The notes under the pieces are model-generated. The model saw only the letters and a list, made by a program, of their open reading frames with translations, was not told where the DNA came from and searched no databases. Shown here in pieces: positions 42,561 through 49,818 of a stretch of DNA of 64,000 nt; positions within the stretch are counted from its first letter, which is position 1; each line of letters opens with the position of its first letter. Source of the stretch: Segatella copri (lineage in GTDB: Bacteria; Bacteroidota; Bacteroidia; Bacteroidales; Bacteroidaceae); NCBI RefSeq assembly GCF_019249655.2, contig NZ_CP137557.1, positions 3,009,001-3,073,000 on the forward strand, in the 5' to 3' direction. A program made the translations under genes and the position numbers.

Positions 42561-42869
42561 TTCAAGTTTCGGAAGTAACCTCCGGTCCCCGAAGGGGGCC
42601 AACTTTCAATAACCGCTGGTGGAATGACCGAAGGTCATGGAACCTGCGGACAATCAACAGGAGGAAGAAAGCGTCCCCAAAGGGGGCGAACCACCTCCTG
42701 TCTTGCTACTGTTCGCCCCCTTCGGGGACGATTAGAGAGTGTGTCAGCTATCCGCAGGTTCCATGACCTTCGGTCATTCCACCAGCGGTTATTCACATTC
42801 GCCCCCTTCGGGGACGTTTGCGAGAGTCGACTATTCTAAGGCAGCAGGATGTCACTTGCAAAAGTCCTG
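42561..42869. repeat. Palindromic repeat R13 (309 bp, 7-bp duplication)
   Basis: Starts TTCAAGTTTCGGAAGTA. The right end is degenerate (CACTTGCAAAAGTCCTG) and about 25 bp longer than in other copies. TTACTAA at 42554-42560 and 42870-42876. Arm A left. It fills nearly all of the gap between the mannosyltransferase and mfd genes. Confidence 0.9.
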
Positions 42870-42872
42870 TTA

Positions 42873-43613
42873 CTAACTTATTTTTGGGTATTTCCTGAAC
42901 CAGCCATCGAGTCGCAATCTCATCACTCCGAAGAATGCTTCGCCAAAGATACCGCCACTCATCTTGCTGGTTCCCTCGCGGCGATTCACGAAGATAACCG
43001 GCACTTCCTTGATCTTGAAACCAATCTTATAAGAGGTGTACTTCATCTCTATCTGGAAACCGTAGCCCTTGAAGCGGATGGCATCCAAATCGATGGTTTC
43101 CAACACCTTGCGACGGTAGCACACGAATCCGGCTGTGGTATCGTGTACCTGGAAGCCCGTGACGATGCGCACGTACTTGGAAGCGAAATAGCTCATCAGC
43201 ACGCGACCGATAGGCCAGTTGACCACGTTGACTCCCGATACATAGCGGGAACCTACGGCTACATCGAAACCCTCGTCGTGGGTGGCGGCGTAGAGGCGTG
43301 GCAGATCGTTAGGGTCATGACTGAAGTCGGCATCCATCTCGAAGATGAAGTCGTAGCCATGCTCCAATGACCACTTGAAGCCCTTGATGTAGGCGGTGCC
43401 GAGACCCAGCTTGCCCTTACGCTCCAGGATGTGGAGGCGATTGGCAAACTCGCCGGCAATGAGATTCTTGACGATGGCAGCCGTGCCATCCGGACTTCCG
43501 TCGTCGATGACAAGGATGTCGAATTCCTTCTCCAGACCGAAGACGGCACGGATGATTTTCTCTATGTTTTCCTTCTCGTTGTATGTAGGAATGATTACAA
43601 TGCTATCACTCAT
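42873..43613 (-). CDS. Polyprenol-phosphate mannosyltransferase-like GT2 enzyme
   Basis: 246 residues of the GT-A glycosyltransferase-2 type. VIIPTYNEKENI is the nucleotide-binding start, LVIDDGSPDG and FEMDADFSHDP (DxD-type metal site) follow, then GSRYVSGVNVVNW. This pattern is that of dolichol/polyprenol phosphate mannosyltransferases, which load a sugar onto the lipid carrier at the membrane. No membrane segment is present, so a membrane-associated soluble form. It ends a minus-strand run with plsC, and R13 lies between it and mfd. Confidence 0.88.
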   Translation of the reverse strand: MSDSIVIIPTYNEKENIEKIIRAVFGLEKEFDILVIDDGSPDGTAAIVKNLIAGEFANRLHILERKGKLGLGTAYIKGFKWSLEHGYDFIFEMDADFSHDPNDLPRLYAATHDEGFDVAVGSRYVSGVNVVNWPIGRVLMSYFASKYVRIVTGFQVHDTTAGFVCYRRKVLETIDLDAIRFKGYGFQIEMKYTSYKIGFKIKEVPVIFVNRREGTSKMSGGIFGEAFFGVMRLRLDGWFRKYPKIS

Positions 43614-43639
43614 ATTCTTTTGTTTTATAGTTACAAGTG

Positions 43640-43647
43640 CAAAAGTA
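43640..43647 (-). promoter_or_regulatory. -7 box of the mannosyltransferase gene
   Basis: Minus strand TACTTTTG, 26 bp before the start. No exact -33 TTG. Confidence 0.4.
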
Positions 43648-43672
43648 CAACTTTTATCTGAAATAAGCGAAT

Positions 43673-44431
43673 TTATTGGTCGGGATTTTCAACAAAGCCC
43701 TGATATTCCTTATCAAGCCCCTGCATGATGGCGTCGTAGCTCTTGGTCATCTGGTTCTTGATGTTCTCCGGTCCCTTGCCTATCGGCTGGATTGGCTCGT
43801 GGATGGTGAGCCTGATAGGATGCCAGAATACCCAATAGATGTCCTTCATGCGTGGCTTGACATCGAAACTGCCGTTGATGGTAAGCGGACAAACCGGCAA
43901 CTGCAACTCGTCGGCAAGCATGAAGGCTCCACGGCGGAACACGCCCATGTGGCCGGTGAAGGTGCGGGCACCCTCTGGGAACACCACGAGCGACATGCCT
44001 TCCTTCAACACCTCGCGCGCCTTATCGTAAGAGGCACGGATCTTGGAAGGACCGCTCTTGTCTACGAAGATGTGGTGGGCATAGACGCAGGCAAGACCCA
44101 CGAGCGGGATGTTGCGGATGCCTTTCTTCATCATCCACTTGAAGTTACGGCCCAGGAAGCCATAGATGAGGAAGATGTCGAAGGCACCCTGATGATTCGC
44201 CACGAACACATAGCTCTGGCCTTTCTTCAGGTGCTCCCTACCCTCTACCTTGACGGGCAGGAAGAGGATTCTGATCCACAACTGTGACCACAACTTGCCT
44301 GGATAATATCCCCAGAAGTGGCCATTGCCCAGCATGCAGCCTATCACTGTAGTCAGGCTGGTAAGGATGCTTGCCACAATGAGTATGGGCAAGCAAATGA
44401 CTAATTGGTATAATCTATATATGTACTTCAT
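43673..44431 (-). CDS. plsC: 1-acyl-sn-glycerol-3-phosphate acyltransferase
   Basis: 252 residues. An N-terminal membrane segment (LVICLPILIVASILTSLTTV) is followed by the acyltransferase motifs: NHQGAFDIF (HX4D-type: NHQGAFD) and FPEGARTF (the phosphate-binding block). It makes phosphatidic acid from lysophosphatidic acid at the inner membrane. The start is 5 bp from the stop of the metallophosphoesterase gene, so they are co-transcribed. Confidence 0.92.
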   Translation of the reverse strand: MKYIYRLYQLVICLPILIVASILTSLTTVIGCMLGNGHFWGYYPGKLWSQLWIRILFLPVKVEGREHLKKGQSYVFVANHQGAFDIFLIYGFLGRNFKWMMKKGIRNIPLVGLACVYAHHIFVDKSGPSKIRASYDKAREVLKEGMSLVVFPEGARTFTGHMGVFRRGAFMLADELQLPVCPLTINGSFDVKPRMKDIYWVFWHPIRLTIHEPIQPIGKGPENIKNQMTKSYDAIMQGLDKEYQGFVENPDQ

Positions 44432-44436
44432 CTTGT

Positions 44437-45663
44437 TTATTTTCTCTTTAAAGTTATAACTGCGATTTCCGGGGTGGCTCCGATGCGGATAGGCACGGTG
44501 CCGCCGAGTCCGGCTGTGGTATAGAGCTGGCAGCCCTCACGCTCGTAGAGTCCGTAATCGTAAGAAGCTAACATGGTCGGACGCAGACCAAGCACGGAAA
44601 CCTGTCCGGCATGGGTGTGACCGCTGAGGGTGAACTGCGGAGCCACGAGCACGGAGTCTCTGGAGCCGTGCATCTCGTTGATGGTAGACGGCAGCATTTC
44701 CTCCCACTGCGTTGGGATGTGCTGGAGCATCAGCACAAACTGTCCCGGCCTGATGCCATAGAGTGCCTGCGCCACCTGCGTGCGCTTAGGCTTGTCGTAG
44801 TTTTCCGTGCCAGCCACATAGATGGAATCCTTGCCCCGATGCAGCACGATGTGCTCATTCATCAGCAGTCGCCATCCGCAGGATCGCTCGAAATTCTGCA
44901 CCCTGAGCTCCATCTCCTTCTTGGCAAGCTGGTCGTTGTCATCGATGTGCATATAATAGGTGTAATCGTGGTTTCCCAACACGCTCACCACGCCATCCTT
45001 GGCATTCAGCGAACTGAGCAATTCGTGATAAGGCGTTAATTCAGAAGGCTTTACATTCTGAATATCGCCCGTAAAGCAGATGAGATCGGCACGCTGGGCG
45101 TTGATGCTGTCGATGTCGCGCTGCGGCAAATCGCGTCGCCATCCGTAGAAGGAACCCAGGTGGATATCGCTGAAATGTACGATGCGGTAGCCATCAAACT
45201 CCTTCGGCAGATCTGGGACATAGACGGTGATATGCTTGACCTCAAACTGCCTGATGCCCTTAGTGAAGCCATAGATGAAGCAGAAGAATGCCACGACGGC
45301 AAGCACGCCACCCACCAGTTTGCCCCAGTTGCGTGAAGCATGCCGGCTAGGCGTATTGCGGTGGTGCTTGAATCGGCGTGAAAGGCGCATGCACTCCCAG
45401 CCCACGAAGCTGCAGAGGGCGAAGACAAACTGCGGCACGGCAAGTACCGCCATCATTCCGAACCAGATGTCGATGAGCATCGGGTCGTCGGGCATGAAGT
45501 CGGCACCCAGCGCCAGATAGGAACTGTATCCTATCACGATGGCCACAGGCAGCCAATATAAAATCTTTCTCCATCCCTTGCGCACGTGCAGATACTGCCT
45601 ATCTATCCAGAGATAAGGCAACACAGAGAACAGCACGATGGGAATTAGAATTCTTGCTATCAT
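44437..45663 (-). CDS. Membrane-anchored metallophosphoesterase
   Basis: 408 residues. The N-terminal 140 hold three or four membrane segments (LIPIVLFSVLPYLWI, WLPVAIVIGYSSYLAL, AVLAVPQFVFALCSFVG, GVLAVVAFFCFIYGF). The calcineurin-like domain follows with HFSDIHLGS, CFTGDI, LGNHDY and SGHTHAGQ, the metal-binding set. It is like the YkuE-type family, which acts on lipid-linked or nucleotide phosphates; the substrate is unknown. Linked to plsC. Confidence 0.88.
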   Translation of the reverse strand: MIARILIPIVLFSVLPYLWIDRQYLHVRKGWRKILYWLPVAIVIGYSSYLALGADFMPDDPMLIDIWFGMMAVLAVPQFVFALCSFVGWECMRLSRRFKHHRNTPSRHASRNWGKLVGGVLAVVAFFCFIYGFTKGIRQFEVKHITVYVPDLPKEFDGYRIVHFSDIHLGSFYGWRRDLPQRDIDSINAQRADLICFTGDIQNVKPSELTPYHELLSSLNAKDGVVSVLGNHDYTYYMHIDDNDQLAKKEMELRVQNFERSCGWRLLMNEHIVLHRGKDSIYVAGTENYDKPKRTQVAQALYGIRPGQFVLMLQHIPTQWEEMLPSTINEMHGSRDSVLVAPQFTLSGHTHAGQVSVLGLRPTMLASYDYGLYEREGCQLYTTAGLGGTVPIRIGATPEIAVITLKRK

Positions 45664-45716
45664 ATCATTATGATTATATTATTATATCTTATCGTATTAT
45701 CGTTTAATATGCCCAG

Positions 45717-45744
45717 CTATAAACTATAAATTATAAACTATAAA
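45717..45744. repeat. Heptamer array overlapping the end of the MetH-activation gene
   Basis: Four CTATAAA/TTATAAA units in register, and the stop codon of the gene at 45731 falls inside the third unit. Confidence 0.7.
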
Positions 45745-46555
45745 CTGCCAAAAACCTTCTCATCAGTTCTACGGGCACGCCACGGCGGCGGGCGTAATCG
45801 CGAAGCTGGTCATCGCCTATCTTTCCCAATTCGAAGTAGTGCGACTTGGGATGTGCGAACATGAATCCCGAGACGCTGGCATGAGGCGTCATCATTCCCG
45901 TTTCGGTGAGTCGAATGCCTGCCTGCTTCATGTCGATGAGCTGGTCGATGAGGAAATTGGCACTGGTATCGGGCAGCGACGGATAGCCGATGGCTGGCCT
46001 GATGCCCTGGTATTCCTCGCGATGCTGCTGCTCGATGGTGAGGTTTTCATCGGGTGCATAGCCCCAATACGCTCTATCTTTTCTCACCTCTTCGTGGAGT
46101 TTCTCTGCCGTAGCCTCAGCGAGTCGGTCGGACAGGGTTTGTGCCATCATGTTGAGATAGTCGTCATGGCTATACTCGTCGATGATGGTTCCATCCACCG
46201 ATGTGCAGAACACTCCTATCTGGTCTCTGATGCCCTGGGAAAGAGGACGGATGAAGTCGGCAAGGCAGAGATTGGGTTCGCCTGGTGCCGAAGGATGCTG
46301 CTGGCGGAGCATCGGAAAACGGAAGCGTGTTCCAGGAAGGAAGAAAATTAAATCATCCCCTTCGCTGCAGACTTCAAAGAGCCGGAAGATGGCACGGGTA
46401 TGGTATTTCTCCTCCCAGGAGGCAAGCATCTGCAATGCCTCTTGCTTCATCTTCTCCTTGTCTTCCCTTGGCTTTCCGCTCAGTCCCCAGGCATGATAGA
46501 AATAGAGCCAGTTGATGTACGGGGTCAATTCTGATATGCTATAAGTCTTATTCAT
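45731..46555 (-). CDS. Stand-alone methionine synthase activation-domain protein
   Basis: 274 residues. The C-terminal half matches the AdoMet-binding activation domain of B12-dependent methionine synthase: RPAIGYPSLPD (AdoMet site) and GMMTPHASVSGFMFAHPKS. The N-terminal part (YINWLYFYHAWGL) resembles split MetH proteins. It would reactivate oxidised cobalamin on a separately encoded MetH core, which is not in this window. The start overlaps the pyrC stop (TAATG), so the two are translationally coupled. Confidence 0.85.
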   Translation of the reverse strand: MNKTYSISELTPYINWLYFYHAWGLSGKPREDKEKMKQEALQMLASWEEKYHTRAIFRLFEVCSEGDDLIFFLPGTRFRFPMLRQQHPSAPGEPNLCLADFIRPLSQGIRDQIGVFCTSVDGTIIDEYSHDDYLNMMAQTLSDRLAEATAEKLHEEVRKDRAYWGYAPDENLTIEQQHREEYQGIRPAIGYPSLPDTSANFLIDQLIDMKQAGIRLTETGMMTPHASVSGFMFAHPKSHYFELGKIGDDQLRDYARRRGVPVELMRRFLAVYSL

Positions 46556-47940
46556 TAACTTCTGAAATTCAATTCCTCTCCACGATAGTCGGCATCAAAG
46601 GCTCCCTTATTATATATAAGGTGGCCGTTGCAGAAGGTCTGCTCCACCTGCCACTGGTATTCGTGTCCCTCCATCGGGCTCCACTGGCACTTGCTCTGAA
46701 TCACCTCCTTGGTCACCTTCCATGGCGACTGCGGTCTGACGATGACGATATCTGCCTGGTATCCCTTGCGAAGGAATCCTCGCTGACTTACCTGGAAGAG
46801 CTGGGCTGGCTGATGTGCCATCAGCTCTACCATCCTTTCGATGGTGAGCACGCCTTCGTCCACCAGTTGGAGCATAGAAACGAGGGAGAACTGAACCATC
46901 GGCATGCCTGATGCTGCCTTGGCACACCCACCCTGCTTATCCTTCAACTCATGTGGGGCATGGTCGGTGCCGATGGTGGCAATGCGCCCGTCGTTCAGGG
47001 CACGGCGAAGGGCATCGCGGTCGGCAAGCGTCTTGATGGCAGGATTGCACTTGATGAGTGCCTTCTTTGTTGCGTAATCGGCATCGGAGAAGACGAGATG
47101 GGCTATCACGGCTTCGCCGGTTATCTGAGGAAGATTCACTGAATCTGTGTTCTGAAGATTCTCTTTCGGAAGATTCTCTTCCTGATTATCAAAGAGTTCC
47201 AATTCCTTGGCGGTGGTAACGTGGGCGATATGAAGGCGGGTACCAAACTGCTTGGCGAGTTCTACCGCCAGTTTGCTGCTCTCGTAGCATGCCTCCACGC
47301 TGCGAATCTCAGGATGGTGCTCCACGGCAGGGTCTTCACCATACTTCGCCTTTGCCTCCGCCATATTGCGATTGATGATGTCGGTATCCTCGCAATGGGT
47401 CATTACGGGCAGATCGAGCTGCTGGGCTGTGCTGAACACGCGCTGCAACGACTCCATCTTATCCACCAGCATATTGCCAGTGCTGGAGCCCATGAAGAGC
47501 TTGATGCCCGGAACGTGATGCACATCGAGCTGGGCAAAGGAATCCACATTGTCGTTGGTGGCTCCATAGAAGAAACTGTAGTTTACATGACTCTTCTGTG
47601 CACCCAGCTTTCGCTTCTCCTGCCACGCCTCAAGGGTGGTAGTCTGCGGCACCGTGTTCGGCATCTCGAAATAAGAGGTGACGCCACCATAGGCAGCCGC
47701 ACGGCTCTCGCTCTCGATGTCCGCCTTGCGGGTTAATCCCGGTTCACGGAAGTGGACATGGTCATCTATCACTCCAGGCAAAACAAAACACCCCGAAGCA
47801 TCCACTACTTCGTCGTAGATGCCACGGGGTGCCATGCCTTCATATATCTCAGAAATAACTTCACCATCAACAAGAAGATCGCCCTTGAAGGAGCGACCCT
47901 CGTTGACTATAGTTCCGTTTTGAATTAATACTTTAGACAT
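46555..47940 (-). CDS. pyrC: Dihydroorotase
   Basis: 461 residues of the amidohydrolase type. DHVHFREPG carries the first metal ligands, then the carbamylated-Lys region, HIAHVTTAKE and GTDHAPHE with the later His and Asp. It closes carbamoyl-aspartate to dihydroorotate in pyrimidine synthesis. A Glu/Asn/Pro-rich insertion (NQEENLPKENLQNTD) sits near residue 255 and looks lineage-specific. Its neighbours (DUF4369 protein upstream, MetH-activation protein downstream) do not share a pathway. Confidence 0.93.
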   Translation of the reverse strand: MSKVLIQNGTIVNEGRSFKGDLLVDGEVISEIYEGMAPRGIYDEVVDASGCFVLPGVIDDHVHFREPGLTRKADIESESRAAAYGGVTSYFEMPNTVPQTTTLEAWQEKRKLGAQKSHVNYSFFYGATNDNVDSFAQLDVHHVPGIKLFMGSSTGNMLVDKMESLQRVFSTAQQLDLPVMTHCEDTDIINRNMAEAKAKYGEDPAVEHHPEIRSVEACYESSKLAVELAKQFGTRLHIAHVTTAKELELFDNQEENLPKENLQNTDSVNLPQITGEAVIAHLVFSDADYATKKALIKCNPAIKTLADRDALRRALNDGRIATIGTDHAPHELKDKQGGCAKAASGMPMVQFSLVSMLQLVDEGVLTIERMVELMAHQPAQLFQVSQRGFLRKGYQADIVIVRPQSPWKVTKEVIQSKCQWSPMEGHEYQWQVEQTFCNGHLIYNKGAFDADYRGEELNFRS

Positions 47941-47956
47941 AATATAATGTTATCTT

Positions 47957-48787
47957 TTATTTTGCAGCCGGAATAGTTGGCTTTGCTAAATCATTAGGGG
48001 TTGGAGTCGCTGCTGGGGCTGTCGCCGCACTAGGGTCTCCCTGAGGTGCTGCCATCTGCTCCATTTCCGGAGTCACGCCGCCTGTAGATTCATGCGTACC
48101 ATTCATGATGGCCTGGTTTTCCTGCGCCTTCTGATAGTAATCCTTCACGTAGGCATCGTTCTTGAAATGGTCGGTGGCCTTGCTCATGATGTCCTCAATC
48201 CATGGTGAAAGCATCGGATACTGATTGCCCATGGTGACGAGAAAGAAGACGCCCGGACCCAACACGTTATCGAAATTATCGGTGACGAAGGATGTGATCA
48301 GCTTATCCTCCTGGTCAGAGAGTCGCATCGCCTCCTCGTTGAGTTTCGCCGTAACCACCTGCATATCGCTACCGTTCATGATAGCCTGGTCGTGCTTATG
48401 AACCAACTCACGCTGCTGATTCTGCAACTGCTGGTATTTCTTGAAGAACCCGAAGAGCTTGTCGTTGAGCGGCGTGCCACTCACCACCTGCTGGGTATCA
48501 TCAAGCTTCACCGTGATGCATCCGCTCTCCAGAACGAGTGGCAGCACGGGTTCATCATCCATGAAGATGTTGGCCATCTTGGCAGAATCCACACTTCCCT
48601 GGAAGTGGAACTGCCCATGGACTACATCACATGAATCAATTTTCTTAAATTCATTGTCTTTCAAGATTTGAAGATACAGCATACGACCATCTAAGGTGCT
48701 TACGTTAGAAGTACCTGAGATATCGTAACTGGCGGCGCATGATGTAAGCGCCATTAAGGTGATCAGTGCGTAAAATATCTTATTCAT
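47957..48787 (-). CDS. DUF4369-type lipoprotein
   Basis: 276 residues with lipobox ALTSC. The N-terminal domain is of the DUF4369 type (YDISGTSNVSTLDGRMLYLQ), common in Bacteroidota. A helical middle (KKYQQLQNQQRELVHKHDQ) follows. The tail is Ala/Pro/Thr-rich (PSAATAPAATPTPN). No thioredoxin CxxC is present, unlike some relatives. It lies 17 bp before pyrC and may be in the same operon. Function unknown. Confidence 0.82.
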   Translation of the reverse strand: MNKIFYALITLMALTSCAASYDISGTSNVSTLDGRMLYLQILKDNEFKKIDSCDVVHGQFHFQGSVDSAKMANIFMDDEPVLPLVLESGCITVKLDDTQQVVSGTPLNDKLFGFFKKYQQLQNQQRELVHKHDQAIMNGSDMQVVTAKLNEEAMRLSDQEDKLITSFVTDNFDNVLGPGVFFLVTMGNQYPMLSPWIEDIMSKATDHFKNDAYVKDYYQKAQENQAIMNGTHESTGGVTPEMEQMAAPQGDPSAATAPAATPTPNDLAKPTIPAAK

Positions 48788-48814
48788 AAGCTTTGTAATT
48801 CACAATTCAGTGAA

Positions 48815-48822
48815 CAAAAGTA
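48815..48822 (-). promoter_or_regulatory. -7 box of the DUF4369 / pyrC run
   Basis: Minus strand TACTTTTG, 28 bp before the start. No exact -33 TTG. Confidence 0.4.
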
Positions 48823-48888
48823 CAATCAATTATTGAAGTAGCGAAATAAATTCAAGCAATTTAATTGAATATTACATCTATTTATGTT

Positions 48889-49305
48889 TTATTTGCATTT
48901 TAGCTCGTGCGAAATGCGATGCGTGGTGTAGAGTTCGAGCAAGGCTGCGATGAGCAGGAACACCACCCACTTGTTGTAGAAATACGTGATGTAAGTCTCC
49001 TGATTGGCAAACCAATGGCGGAAGAAGGCGTACACCGTATCTACCATCGAGATACCCGACAGCACGAAGAAAATATCGGCAATATACTGCATGCGCTTCA
49101 GACGGTGGATGACCTGCGAATCGCCCTCGTAGAACTGCATCGCCTGCACCAGGGAGAAAAGCACGGTGCCCAACAGGAACATCCAGCAGGTGTAAAGCAA
49201 CATATTAGGATAAATAAAGCCAAATGCAAAGCAGCCCGCACCGACAACCATCAGTACGCCGCCAAGCAGAAAAATAGCACTCTGTATCTTACTTAACTGT
49301 TTCAT
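48889..49305 (-). CDS. Small polytopic membrane protein, unknown
   Basis: 138 residues from MKQLSKIQSAIFLLGG (nine upstream codons are probably leader). Four hydrophobic segments are seen (IFLLGGVLMVVGAGCFAFGF, MLLYTCWMFLLGTVLFSLV, YIADIFFVLSGISMVD, WVVFLLIAALLELYT). It follows the DivIC-like gene by 30 bp. No family recognised. Confidence 0.75.
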   Translation of the reverse strand: MKQLSKIQSAIFLLGGVLMVVGAGCFAFGFIYPNMLLYTCWMFLLGTVLFSLVQAMQFYEGDSQVIHRLKRMQYIADIFFVLSGISMVDTVYAFFRHWFANQETYITYFYNKWVVFLLIAALLELYTTHRISHELKCK

Positions 49306-49334
49306 CGTTATGATATAAATAGGGTTTAACAATA

Positions 49335-49697
49335 TTACTCAACACTCTCAGTCTGCGGTTCGTCAGCATCATCCGGCGGCACCACCTCATCCGGCAGATC
49401 GGTGCTCAGCACGAAGATGTCTTCATCGTCCGACTTCATGAAGTAACGCTCACGGGCTATCTTGCCAAAGACATCGGGTCCCTGGCGCATCTCCTTGAGC
49501 TGACGGGAGTCTTTTTCATACTGTTCACGGTATTTTCCGATCTCTTCACGCAAAGTTGCTATCTGCAACTGATACTTGATGTGCTGGCGGATGCTGTTAT
49601 CATCAACAACGCCCACAATCAAAACACCCGCTATAATGACTATAAGATACTTATAGTGAGCGAGATAGTTCCATATAATACTTAGTTTCTGACTCAT
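49335..49697 (-). CDS. Septum formation initiator (FtsB/DivIC family)
   Basis: 120 residues. A short N-terminal cytoplasmic part, one membrane segment (YLIVIIAGVLIVGVV), a coiled coil (about 45-80; LQIATLREEIGKYREQYEKD) and a conserved IARERYFMK turn. This is the FtsB/DivIC plan of the cell division complex. The acidic tail (PDDADEPQTESVE) is poorly conserved. It is divergent from dnaX with overlapping promoters. Confidence 0.88.
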   Translation of the reverse strand: MSQKLSIIWNYLAHYKYLIVIIAGVLIVGVVDDNSIRQHIKYQLQIATLREEIGKYREQYEKDSRQLKEMRQGPDVFGKIARERYFMKSDDEDIFVLSTDLPDEVVPPDDADEPQTESVE

Positions 49698-49734
49698 TAA
49701 TTTCTATAATTTGACTTTATTTGTCTGAATTTGT

Positions 49735-49765
49735 TTGCAAAGATAATATTTTTTTGTTATCTTTG
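49735..49765 (+). promoter_or_regulatory. Promoter of dnaX
   Basis: TTG (49735-49737), 20-bp spacer, TATCTTTG (49758-49765). It overlaps the divergent promoter of the divIC-like gene. Confidence 0.78.
49738..49745 (-). promoter_or_regulatory. -7 box of the DivIC-like gene
   Basis: Minus strand TATCTTTG. Its position is inside the spacer of the dnaX promoter, so the two could compete for polymerase. Confidence 0.65.
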
Positions 49766-49818
49766 CATCACAATTAAGAAAAAATAATGCAAGACAACAA
49801 AGTTTCAAGCAAAAAGTA

